Below, piece after piece: positions 34,917 through 43,380 of a stretch of 64,000 bases of DNA. Location: positions 1-64,000 of the forward strand of contig CBDANJ010000007.1 of NCBI GenBank assembly GCA_965197545.1, given 5' to 3'. The position numbers were made by a program, and so were the translations under genes. Numbering within the stretch: position 1 is the first letter of the stretch; every line of letters begins with the position of its first letter. This DNA is from CATOSP01 sp965197545. Its GTDB lineage: Bacteria > Chloroflexota > Dehalococcoidia > Lucifugimonadales > UBA3495. The notes under the pieces are model-generated. The model saw nothing but the letters and a program-made list of their open reading frames with translations. It ran no database searches and had not been told where the DNA came from.

Positions 34917-36317
34917 CTAGAGGGACGGCCTCCGGGTGTGCCAGTCTGTGGCCTGCTCATAGGCGTAGGCTACGTTGAAGACTGTCTGTTCGTCGAATGG
35001 CTTCCCGCCGATTTGGAACCCGATGGGCAGACCCTCAGAGGTGAACCCGCAGTTGATGCTCAGTGCGGGGGAACTGGCTAGGCTGAACGACGTGGTCATA
35101 CCGGAGCGGTTGCGGTTGCTATTTTCCTTGTTGTCGATGATTGGGTCCGGTTCTACCTTGGGAGCCGCGGTCCCCATGGTCGGCATCACCAGCGCATCGT
35201 AGCCGGAGAGGGTGTCCAGGATATTCTGCCTCAAAAGCGCCCGCAGCTTGAGGGCCTTGTAATATGCCAGCGCGGGGGTGAGACTCCAGGTCAGGTAGGA
35301 GATGCGGTTATCGTGGTTGATCTCGGAGATACGGTTCCGGATCAAGTCCCGGTTGTTGGTCGGCGCTTCGACTCTGAGCACGCTTGAGATGGTGTTGGCG
35401 GCGGTGGTCAGCGGAATGGAGACCTCTTCTACGTTCGCACCCAGCTCGGCCAGAGCGTTGGCGGCCTGGACTACGGCGTCGCGGACTTCGGGGTCCACCA
35501 GGTCGGTATAGAGCATCTCCCGCACCAGGCCGATCCTTTTGCCCGACAGATCTGGGTTGAGATTGGCGCGGTAGTCGGGGACCGGCGCGTCCCAGGTGTA
35601 GGGGTCGTTGGGGTCATGCCCGGCGATGGCCTGAAGGGTGATGGCGCAGTCCTCGACCGACCGGGACAGCGGCCCAATGGTGTCCATGGACCACATACCC
35701 GGCCTCAGACCGTAACGGCTTACCCGGCCCCAGGACGGCCTTAGACCGACCAACCCGCACCAGGCAGCCGGGCCGCGGACTGAGCCGCCGGTGTCCTCGC
35801 CCAGGGAAGTGGCGCACATGAAGGCGGCTGTCGCACCGCCGGAACCGCTGCTGGAACCTCCGGTGAAGCGGTCCGGGTCCCAGGGGTTGCGGGCGGTGTC
35901 GAAGGCGTGGGAGAGGCTGGTTGTGCCAAACTCGGTCATGTTGAGCTTGCCCAGCAGAATCGCTCCGGCCGCCTTTAGCTTTGCGATCACGGTCGCGTCG
36001 TAGTCTGGGACAAAATCGTTGAAGATGGGCGTGCCCGACGTGGTGCGGATCCCATTGGTGTTTAGCTGGTCTTTCACGGCGAAGGGAACGCCGTGCAGCG
36101 GCCCAAGGTTTTCACCCCTGTCTAGGACCTGTTCCGATTCCCGTGCGGCCTGCAGAGCCTCGTCTCGGCAGACTGTCAGGTAGGCGTAGAGCCTATCGTT
36201 CAGAAGGTTGATGCGGTCGAGATATGACTCGGCCACCTCAACCGGAGATACGGCGCGGTCCTTGATTAGTTCCGACAGTCGGGTTACGGGCAGGAATGGA
36301 ATATCAGCCTTGTCCAT
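34917..36317 (-). CDS. Amidase signature family protein
   Basis: The 466-residue protein is an amidase signature enzyme, hydrolysing carboxamides. The Ser-cisSer-Lys triad is visible: Lys in PFAVKDQLNTNG, the cis-Ser and glycine-rich loop in DRFTGGSSSGSGGATAA, and nucleophile Ser in GEDTGGSVRGPAAWCGLVG. There is no GatB or GatC gene nearby and the sequence lacks features of GatA, so a catabolic amidase is more likely than a tRNA amidotransferase subunit. AAGGCGG precedes the ATG. It is probably co-transcribed with the LLM gene downstream. Confidence 0.92.
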   Translation of the reverse strand: MDKADIPFLPVTRLSELIKDRAVSPVEVAESYLDRINLLNDRLYAYLTVCRDEALQAARESEQVLDRGENLGPLHGVPFAVKDQLNTNGIRTTSGTPIFNDFVPDYDATVIAKLKAAGAILLGKLNMTEFGTTSLSHAFDTARNPWDPDRFTGGSSSGSGGATAAFMCATSLGEDTGGSVRGPAAWCGLVGLRPSWGRVSRYGLRPGMWSMDTIGPLSRSVEDCAITLQAIAGHDPNDPYTWDAPVPDYRANLNPDLSGKRIGLVREMLYTDLVDPEVRDAVVQAANALAELGANVEEVSIPLTTAANTISSVLRVEAPTNNRDLIRNRISEINHDNRISYLTWSLTPALAYYKALKLRALLRQNILDTLSGYDALVMPTMGTAAPKVEPDPIIDNKENSNRNRSGMTTSFSLASSPALSINCGFTSEGLPIGFQIGGKPFDEQTVFNVAYAYEQATDWHTRRPSL

Positions 36318-36515
36318 ACAGTGACCGCCTTAATGGATGAATCGCGGGATGGATCATAATTTCCGACGTTTTGCCCAGTATGCCCCGGGCTTCAGGATCG
36401 CGCAAGGTGGCTGCTGGGGATTCCCCACGCCGATCATGACGGTAGGGTATTATTAAACCCTACGAACGGGTTGGAGGGGATTCAGTGAACCGTCTCCGGA
36501 CTGCCGGAGGAACCC

Positions 36516-36836
36516 GTGGACGCCGCCGGGTTCCACGACCGGGGCAACATCTACAGCCGCCACGGAAATTACGAGAAGGCAATAGCGGACTACAACCGGG
36601 CCATCGAGCTGGACGATGGATTCGCGGACGCCTATTACGACCGGGGATTCTCTTTCTACGAAGTGGGGCATTACGAGCAGGCCCTATCCGACTTGTCCCG
36701 GGCAATCGAGCTAAACCCCCAAGGCGCACGCTACTACGCCCAGCGGTCCCTGGTCTACCTGTTCGCGGACGAGATGGAATTGGCGGAAGCGGACCAAGAG
36801 ATGTCGGACTCGCTCCGGGACCAGGGGTTTGCCTAG
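36516..36836 (+). CDS. Small TPR repeat protein
   Basis: A 106-residue protein starting at GTG 36516, with GGAGG six bases upstream. It has about three tetratricopeptide repeats: FHDRGNIYSRHGNYEKAIADYNRAIEL, a second beginning AYYDRGFSFYEVGHYEQAL and a partial third (YYAQRSLVYLFADEMELAE). It lacks a signal peptide or membrane segment and probably mediates protein contacts. The neighbouring genes, an amidase and an LLM enzyme, are on the opposite strand. Confidence 0.82.
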   Translation: MDAAGFHDRGNIYSRHGNYEKAIADYNRAIELDDGFADAYYDRGFSFYEVGHYEQALSDLSRAIELNPQGARYYAQRSLVYLFADEMELAEADQEMSDSLRDQGFA

Positions 36837-36849
36837 GCCGCTGGATAGT

Positions 36850-37809
36850 TCAGCGGACCGACGGGAGCACTTCATCGGTGAACCGGGCCATCTGTTCCAT
36901 CTGGCGCGGCGAAGCGAACCTGACTATGAAGTAATCCGCCCCGGCCTCTTTGTAGTTCTGGATGGCCTCGATACATTTCTCCGGCGGGCCGAATACGCAT
37001 AACAACTGCTTGCTGATAATGTCGTAGGGCACGCTGTAGTAGGCTTGCATAAACTTGTCGCCTTCCGACAGCGCTTCGGTTTCTTCATTCAGGTTCACGG
37101 AGATGTAGAGGCACCGGCCGATCTTCTCAGGGTCTTTGGCAACTTTCCCGGCCCGGTCTTCGATCCTCTCCCAGCACTGCTGAAACAGCTCAACCGACGG
37201 CACGTTGGTTATCCAGGCGTCGCCGAGCTCGGCCACCCGGTTCAAGCCTCGTCTTACCCAGTTGCTTGATATCCAGATGGGAATTGACTCTTGTACGGGG
37301 CGAGGTTCCAGGGTCACGTCGTTCAGCGGGTAAAATTCTCCCTCGGACGACACGCTCTCGCCGGTCCACAAGGCCCGCAGTACGTTGATGCTCTCCTCCA
37401 TCCTGGAAGCCCTCTCCTGAATGGGGACTCCAACGGCATCGTGCTCGTTGACGAACATCTGGTTGTTGCTGCGGCCCGCGCCTACGCCCAGAAGCGTACG
37501 GCCGGCGGAGATGTTGTCTATGGTCGCGGCGGCGTGGGCCAGGTGTACGGGGTGACGCAGCGCGTTGAGCAAGATGGCGGTCCCGATTTTGACCCGTTGA
37601 GTGCGGGCTGCGATGGCCGCCATCGCGGTCAGGGGCTCCAGCCTGGGCTTGGACGTAATACTATCGCCGACCCAGACAGAGTCATACCCGGCCCGTTCCG
37701 CGGTCTCGGCCATCTGCCAGACCAGTTCGGTCCTTGGCCCTCCGCCCCCGGCATACACCAGCACGCCCCTGGTCGGCAATAGGACTCCAAAATTATCAAC
37801 AGGTGTCAT
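36850..37809 (-). CDS. LLM class F420-dependent oxidoreductase
   Basis: About 319 residues from ATG 37809; the frame is open to 37863 but the start MTPVDNFGVLLPTRG is typical of the family. Further motifs: AGYDSVWVGDSITSKPRLEPLTAMAAIAARTQRVKIG, AATIDNISAGRTLLGVGAGRS and IPIWISSNWVRRGLNRVAELGDAWI. The pattern fits the F420-dependent branch. GGGGTAAAC precedes the ATG and a TATAAT lies 37 bases upstream. It converges with the TPR gene. The substrate is unknown. Confidence 0.9.
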   Translation of the reverse strand: MTPVDNFGVLLPTRGVLVYAGGGGPRTELVWQMAETAERAGYDSVWVGDSITSKPRLEPLTAMAAIAARTQRVKIGTAILLNALRHPVHLAHAAATIDNISAGRTLLGVGAGRSNNQMFVNEHDAVGVPIQERASRMEESINVLRALWTGESVSSEGEFYPLNDVTLEPRPVQESIPIWISSNWVRRGLNRVAELGDAWITNVPSVELFQQCWERIEDRAGKVAKDPEKIGRCLYISVNLNEETEALSEGDKFMQAYYSVPYDIISKQLLCVFGPPEKCIEAIQNYKEAGADYFIVRFASPRQMEQMARFTDEVLPSVR

Positions 37810-37845
37810 GGGTTTACCCCGTTTCATATTGCATGTAGTGGGGTC

Positions 37846-37851
37846 ATTATA
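37846..37851 (-). promoter_or_regulatory. Possible -10 element of the LLM gene at 37809
   Basis: TATAAT lies on the minus strand within a TATATATAAT run. CTGACA further upstream is a possible but over-spaced -35. The predicted transcript start is about 30 bases before the ATG. Confidence 0.4.
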
Positions 37852-37914
37852 TATATTCGGCATCGACCGGGCGATGTCAGAAGAGCGGAGACGAAACCGT
37901 TAGGAGGCCACACG

Positions 37915-38793
37915 ATGTTCGAAGGGTTCGACGAGCTTCAGATCGAGACCAGCGGCGCAACCATCAACCTGGTAAAGGGAGGGTCAGGGCCTCCCCTGCT
38001 CATGCTCCACGGATACCCTCAGTCACACGTAATGTGGCACAAGATCGCGCCCAGGCTGGCGGAGGACTTCACCGTGGTTGCTCCAGACCTGCGGGGATAC
38101 GGGGATAGCAGCAAGCCCCACGGAGACCCCGAGCATCTTATCTATTCCAAGCGGGAGATGGCGCGGGACCAGGCGGAAGTGATGACCCAACTGGGTTTCG
38201 ACACGTTCTTGCTGGTCGGCCATGACCGGGGAGCGCGGGTCTCACACCGGCTCACCAAGGACCACTCGGATAGAGTGCTGAAACTCGCGACGCTGGACAT
38301 CATCCCCACTCACAAGATGTTCCAGATCGTGAACAAGGAGATGGCCACCAACACCTACCACTGGTTCTTCCTCATCCAACCCTACGACTTCCCGGAAAGA
38401 ATGATAGGGGGCGCGGCGGACTACTTTATACGCACACGGTTCACTCGCGGAGCCAACGCCGAGACCATCTTTCCTGCCGAAGCCGTGGAAGAGTACGTGC
38501 GGTGTTTCTGCGATCCGGGGACTATCCACGCGACCTGCGAGGACTACCGGGCGGGCGCGAGCATCGACCTGGTGCATGACGAGGCGGACTTCGATAATAA
38601 AGTCACCTGTCCAATGCTGGCGCTATGGAGTGAGACCGGATACGTGGGCCGCACCCAAAACGTGTTGGAGGTCTGGAGCGAGTACGCGACCAACTTGCGG
38701 GGATTCTCCCTGCCCGCCGGTCACTTTCTGGCCGAGGAGCTACCCGACGCTACCTACGAGGCGATTGCGGGTTTCCTGCAGGAGGAGGCGTAA
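37915..38793 (+). CDS. Alpha/beta hydrolase, haloacetate dehalogenase-like
   Basis: The 292-residue protein has the epoxide hydrolase/haloacetate dehalogenase order. The oxyanion motif is LLMLHGYPQSHVMWHKIAP, and the nucleophile elbow VGHDRGARVSHRL has Asp rather than Ser. The cap region TYHWFFLIQPYDFPERMIGG has the Trp common to fluoroacetate dehalogenases, and the C-terminal His is in LPAGHFLAEELPD. TTAGGAGG precedes the ATG. It is expected to hydrolyse haloacids or epoxides in the cytoplasm; which one cannot be decided by sequence. Its last 44 bases overlap a HicB remnant on the other strand. Confidence 0.88.
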   Translation: MFEGFDELQIETSGATINLVKGGSGPPLLMLHGYPQSHVMWHKIAPRLAEDFTVVAPDLRGYGDSSKPHGDPEHLIYSKREMARDQAEVMTQLGFDTFLLVGHDRGARVSHRLTKDHSDRVLKLATLDIIPTHKMFQIVNKEMATNTYHWFFLIQPYDFPERMIGGAADYFIRTRFTRGANAETIFPAEAVEEYVRCFCDPGTIHATCEDYRAGASIDLVHDEADFDNKVTCPMLALWSETGYVGRTQNVLEVWSEYATNLRGFSLPAGHFLAEELPDATYEAIAGFLQEEA

Positions 38794-39045
38794 TTGCGGT
38801 ATAGACCGCTTCCCTATCCTCGACTATGAGTGAACGACCCACAACCTTGAGCGCCTTCTCTATTTGGCTCACATGGGTGCGGTACCTTGGGTCGAGCAGT
38901 TTGCCAACGGCGTCTTCGCTGAATTTCAACTGCTCGGCCATCTCGGCCTTCGTGATTCCCTGCTTGCGCATAGCCGAGTAAACGGCAAGGCTCGCGGCAG
39001 CTATTGGAGGTACGGAAATTAATACCTGGCCTTCGGCAAGAGGAC
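38750..39045 (-). pseudogene. HicB-like antitoxin remnant, truncated by IS630
   Basis: Minus-strand reading from the IS boundary gives LAEGQVLISVPPIAAASLAVYSAMRKQG, ITKAEMAEQLKFSEDAVGKLLDP and IEKALKVVGRSLIVEDRE. This is the C-terminal helix-turn-helix half of HicB antitoxins. The N-terminal HicB barrel is missing: the frame reaches the TA at 39046-39047 where the IS630 element begins. No HicA gene or HicB N-terminus is found beyond the other end of the IS. It is presumably inactive. Confidence 0.78.
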
Positions 39046-40281
39046 TAAACCAAAGCCAAGGTGAAACGTGCAGGAGCGTCCGGTAGAATCGGGGGAGTCG
39101 CAGGTGCGACGCGGGAAGCAGGAGTGGGATGGTGCTGGGCATGGGAGAGATCGACCGGTTCCTGGAACAGTGGGAAATGGACGCGCCGGGTGTGCACCAG
39201 CGGCTGATTCTGGCGCCGACACCCCGGGAGCGGGAGCGATGGCACGCCATCTGGCTCCTGTCCCAGGGCTGGAGTGCCGCGGACACTGCCGTGGCCCTGC
39301 GTAGGGATTCTCATACCATAGGGAAGTGGCTTGCCGCCTTCGGCCAGGGCGGCCCGGCGGCTTTGATTTTCGAGCAGTCCGGAGGGTCCCCCCCGCCCTT
39401 GGCCAGGCGCAGCGGGAGGAGTTGAAGGCGGCGGTGCAGGAACCTCCTGGCGCATCGGGCATTGGCTTGGCCAACTGGAACTGGAGGGCGGTGTGTCAGT
39501 TTGTCCTGGAGTGCTTCGGCGTCAGCTTGAGCCGCAGCAGTTGCCTGAACTACCTGCACCGCTTGGGATTCGCCTTCAAGCGGCCCAAGAAACGCCTGCT
39601 CAAGGCTGATGTGGAAAGGCGGGAGGCCTTTGTGGCAGAGTACGCTTCCTTGGTGGAGGAGGCGCAGGAGAACGGGGAGAAGATATTCTTCGCCGACGAG
39701 GCCCACTTCCGGGCGGACGCCGAGTTGCGGGGCAAGTGGGTGCTGAGGGGAGAGCCGGCCTTGGTAGACTCGACCAGCCCGAGGTACGGCGAGAAGGCTA
39801 GCTACTATTCGGCGGTGTGCTTGGAGACGGGGAAGGTGGAGTGGATGGAGTTGGAGGGAAACAGCAACAGCGAAACGTCGGCAGCCTTCCTGGAGCAATT
39901 GCGGGAGAAGCACGGAGGTCGGCTGAACGTGATCTGGGACAACGCGCCAGCGCATCGCGGCGAGGCGGTGAGGGAACTCCTGAAAAGGCCCGGACTGAAC
40001 CTGCGGCTGGTGAATCTGCCGGGGTACAGTCCGGACTTCAATGCCGATGAGGCCATCTGGGGCTGGGCGAGAGAGGAGGCGACCGGCAACCTGTGCCTGG
40101 GAAGCAAGGGGCTGGTGCAGGAGAGAGTCGGCAGCTTCCTCGCCGGGCTGGTCAGCCGGAAGGACGAGGTGAAACGCCGTTGCCGAACCGTCCTGCAATC
40201 ACGGACCGCAGGATTACTGCGCTCCACCCAGCCTGATTCCCAACATCCAGCAAATGCACATCCCACCTTGGCTTTAGTTTA
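39046..40281 (+). mobile_element. IS630 family insertion sequence
   Basis: The ends TAAACCAAAGCCAAGGTG and CACCTTGGCTTTAGTTTA are inverted repeats with one mismatch, bounded by TA on each side as in the IS630/Tc1-mariner group. The length is about 1.24 kb. It encodes one transposase in two frames. Sequences on the two sides belong to different genes, so the flanks have been rearranged or were already decayed. Confidence 0.85.
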
Positions 40282-40282
40282 G
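39129..40282 (+). CDS. IS630 family transposase, two frames with a -1 shift site
   Basis: The N-terminal frame (39129-39425) has the helix-turn-helix segment WHAIWLLSQGWSAADTAVAL. The second frame begins after a run of seven C (39388-39394) and includes the rest: NWNWRAVCQFVLECFGVSL, LHRLGFAFKRPKKRLL, then the DDE residues in IFFADEAHFR, NVIWDNAPAHRG and YSPDFNADEAIWGW. Joining at the C-run needs a -1 shift, either programmed slippage or an indel. AGGAGTGGG precedes the ATG. The stop is in the right inverted repeat. Otherwise the enzyme looks complete. Confidence 0.85.
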
Positions 40283-42486
40283 GACCAAGCCTACCGTACC
40301 GTCCGATTGACCCTGCTGGCGGGCGAACCCCAGAAGAATCTGGGCTGCAGTGTCATCGTCATCACCGTCGTCATCTTCGGCGATGTCCACCAGGGATCGT
40401 CCCGCTTGCTGGGGGTTTTCGTTGGCGTTCTTGGTGAATTGGTTTTTCGCCTGTTCTGGATTCTGGTTGAAGACCTGCACAATCTCCTGAGTAGGTTCAG
40501 GCGTAGGTTCCAGCGTTGGGACCGGAGTAGGTTCGGTGTCGGCTCCGGCGTGGGTTCGGGTGTCGGTTCGTCGGTTCGGGTGTCAGGTCCGGGTCCCCGC
40601 CATTGCCTCCCCCGCCGCCTCCGGTGGGTGGTGGTGGCGGGAGTGGTGCTGGCGAGACAATCACTCTAAATGCCATAGACCCGCTTAGAGCCTATCCTAA
40701 AAACGGGTAACACCCGCACGGAAAAGGGGTTATTAGGATAGGCTCTTAGTGGCGTATCTTCTCCCTCGGGGTCTCTTTCGATGGCTATAACGGTCACAGT
40801 TGCTGAGCCTGGTCCGACAGGGGTGAGCGCCAGGCTCGTTCCGGATATCTGCGTGGTAACGACGCTCGTATTGCTGGAAGAGGCGCTGTAGGTGAAGCTG
40901 TTGTTTTCGGGGTCGCTTAACCTTTCTGACGGGCTCAGGCTCCTTGATCCTGTTCCCGAGGTAATGTTCTGGTCCTGTATGCGATTTTCGACCTCTGGAG
41001 GTTCGTTAACGGCGGTAACGTTAATGGTCACGTTGATATAGTCGCTTTTGTCGTGGGGATCGGTCGCGGTGACAGTGACTGCATAGCTATCCTTCTCCGC
41101 CTCGAAATTCAGAGGGTCCTTCGTCCTAATTTGCCCTGAGGTAGGATCGAAACCGAATAAACTGGAGTCTGGACAGGACAGGACGTATGTCAAGGTGTCC
41201 AATACATCGGCGTCAGTGGCTTCGACCGAACCACCGATGTCTTGTCCCGCCGGTGTGTTTTCTGCAACTTCGCGCGTTGTGTCATCGCCCTCGTCAAATA
41301 CCGGAGCCACAGGCTCTGTTGGCGTCGCCTCTACACTGTTCGAGACCTTGCTATTGCCATCGAATTCACGGCCGGACCTGGAAAGTGTAGATTGTAGCTG
41401 GCGTGAGACCGGTCACCCCATAGGAAGTCGCATGTTTGCCACCGGGGCCGCTCAATGGGATGTCGCTCCAGGCGCCGAACTCCCCAGTGCCTTCTTTACG
41501 CCGGACCTGGTAAGCGGTGATTGAGGTGTCGACGGGGCCGTTCCAAGTCAGAAGCGAGGCCGCGCCCTTCGGAACGGCGGTCAGGCCGTTTGGAGCCGCG
41601 GGATCACGGTCGTTGTGTAAGCGCGGGTAGGTGGTACCGGTGTCGAAGTCCCAGGGTTCGTCTACTCCTGTGGACGGTGCGTTATCTACGTCAATGTTCC
41701 AGTTGGCGTAGATGCCGGTGTAGTCTAGCGGGCCTTGAAGCTCGGAGGTGGACTTGCCCACGCCTCCGCTGCTGGTAGATTGACCGGAACTCTCGGTGTC
41801 CCAATAGCTGCTGGTTACGGTCGCCTCAGCGACCTTGGCCCCGACCAATCCGCTGGCTGCCGACGGACCCGAGACGGCGCCGGTGGAATAGCTGGCGGTG
41901 ATGGACCCAAGTGGGTGGAACCCGACCAAGCCCCCGGCCCCGGTCCCCGAGCCGCCAGCGACACCGGCAACGGTACCGGTGGCATAGCAGCCAATCACGG
42001 CGCCCTTGTTCTGGCCCACCAAGCCACCGGTCTCCGACTCGCCGGAAACCTTGCTAGTGGAGTAGCTGGTGGCGATACGCCCGTGCCCTTGATTGAAGCC
42101 GGCCAGACCGCCCACCCTCGTGCTCTGTGCGGCTCCGCCCATACTGCCAGTGGAGTAGCTTTGGGTGACGGTCCCGTCATTGTTTCCAACCAATCCTCCG
42201 ACATCGGAACCGCCCGTGACAGTCCCTTTAATGTAACTCACGGATACCGTTCCCTCGTTCAACCCCACTAGGCCGCCTACGTGAACATTCCCGGTCACAT
42301 TGGCCTTGTCTATGCCGATGTTGTGCAGCTTGGCTGAGGAGCCAGTGTAGCCGAAGAGGCCGACCTTGTCCGTGTCGAGCAGGTCAATGAACAGATTGGA
42401 GATGGTGTGGCCGCCACCGTCGAAGATGGCGTTGAACCGGGTGGAGTCATCACCGCTGGAATCGTCGCCAATGGGTTCCCGGCGTG
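40274..42486 (-). pseudogene. GLUG/Fn3/cadherin-domain surface protein, fragmented
   Basis: Reading several frames in order reconstructs one large secreted-type protein lacking its N-terminus. From 42480 down come five or more GLUG repeats (GGLVGLNEGTVSVSYIKGTVTGG and similar), then a fibronectin type III domain (GLTAVPKGAASLLTWNG ... TIYTFQVR). A frame change near 41370 leads to a cadherin-like domain (EVAENTPAGQDIGG, DALTYV-type segment, LNFEAEKDSYAVTVTATD) and a second Ig-like domain. A 56 bp palindrome breaks it at 40689-40744, and further indels disrupt a Pro-rich linker. The last piece ends QILLGFARQQGQSDGT at the IS630. The function was probably adhesion or a cell-surface role. Confidence 0.78.
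40689..40744. repeat. 56 bp palindromic insertion with CTTAG target repeats
   Basis: Perfect 12 bp inverted ends (AGCCTATCCTAA / TTAGGATAGGCT) enclose 32 bases. CTTAG occurs directly on both sides (40684-40688 and 40745-40749). It lies within the broken cadherin-domain gene and shifts its frame. CTTAG also bounds the two MITEs at 1913 and 54162. Confidence 0.75.
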
Positions 42487-42494
42487 CCCCGCCG

Positions 42495-43334
42495 TTCCAA
42501 TGCCGAGATGTGGCCGCAGCAGTGTTTGGAGACCCGGAGGCTATCGAAGTGCAACCCATGACCTTCGCCGAGCGGGGACCGGCGCTGCAGGCCGGGGAGA
42601 CGGACCTGGTGACTCTGACCACTACCTGGACGATAGGGCGGGAAGCGCGGTGGGGCGATTTCGCCGCGATCATGTTCTACAACGGGCAGGCCTTCATGGT
42701 CAGGAGGGACGCCGGGTTCGAAAGCGCGCTGGACCTTGACGGGACTACGGTCTGCGTGACAGGCACCACCACCACGGAGCTTAACCTGGCGGACTTCTTC
42801 CGGGAGAACGGATTGGAACTGGAGACGGTGGTCTTTGAAGACCGGCTGGCGGTGTATCAGGCCTACGAGGAGGGCCGGTGTGACGCTGTGACCGATGACG
42901 TGTCGGCTCTGGAGGCGGTACGCGCCAGCTTCGAATCTCCGGACGACCATATTGCCCTGCCGGAAATCATCTCCAAAGAACCCCTTGCTCCCCTCGCGCC
43001 CCACGGTGACGAGCAGTGGCAAGACGTCGTCAGGGCCGTCATGTACGTGTTGATCAACGCCGAGGAATTGGGAGTGACCCAGGAAAACGTCGAGTCGATG
43101 AAGTCCAGCAACAGCACGCTGGTACTCCGGATGCTGGGTCAGGAGGGTGAGTTTGGTCAGAAGGACCTGGGCCTGGACGCTGATTTCGCGGTGGACATAA
43201 TCAAGGCCGTCGGCAACTACGGGGAGATTTACGACCGTTACATGGGGCCGGAAGGGGAGTCTTTCCACATGCCCCGGGGCGTGAACCAATTCTGGACCGA
43301 CGCGGGACTGATCTACGCGCCGCCGCTACGGTAG
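42495..43334 (+). pseudogene. AapJ-like amino-acid ABC transporter binding protein, N-terminally truncated
   Basis: About 280 residues match family 3 amino-acid-binding proteins of the AapJ/general L-amino acid type, beginning at CRDVAAAVFGDPEAI, which is normally about residue 85. Conserved segments follow: PMTFAERGPALQAGETDLV, TWTIGREARWGDF, YNGQAFMVRRD, GTTVCVTGTTTTELNLADFF and GRCDAVTDDVSALEA. The signal peptide and first lobe are gone. The frame is open upstream to 42366 but that part is antisense to the GLUG gene. No permease or ATPase genes follow. It is presumably non-functional. Confidence 0.8.
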
Positions 43335-43343
43335 CGGCCATAG

Positions 43344-43380
43344 TTCCCCTCTCCAGAGGGAGAGGATTAGGGTAACGGGG
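43344..43380. repeat. CCCTCTCC-type dispersed repeat fragment
   Basis: TCCCCTCTCCAGAGGGAGA forms a short hairpin followed by GGATTAGGGTAACGGGG. It resembles the repeats at 10703-10818. It overlaps the stop-codon region of addA, which ends at 43367. Confidence 0.45.

Noticed and set aside
39311..40198. 295-codon minus-strand frame inside the IS630 element
   Set aside because: Antisense to the transposase with its DDE residues; no motif of its own.
41900..42350. Tandem GC-rich repeats considered as a possible CRISPR or minisatellite
   Set aside because: The repeats are codons of GLUG protein motifs with variable spacing and no conserved direct repeat of CRISPR type.
42450..43289. 279-codon minus-strand frame opposite the AapJ-like gene
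   Set aside because: The plus strand matches amino-acid binding proteins; the minus frame has no recognisable domain.
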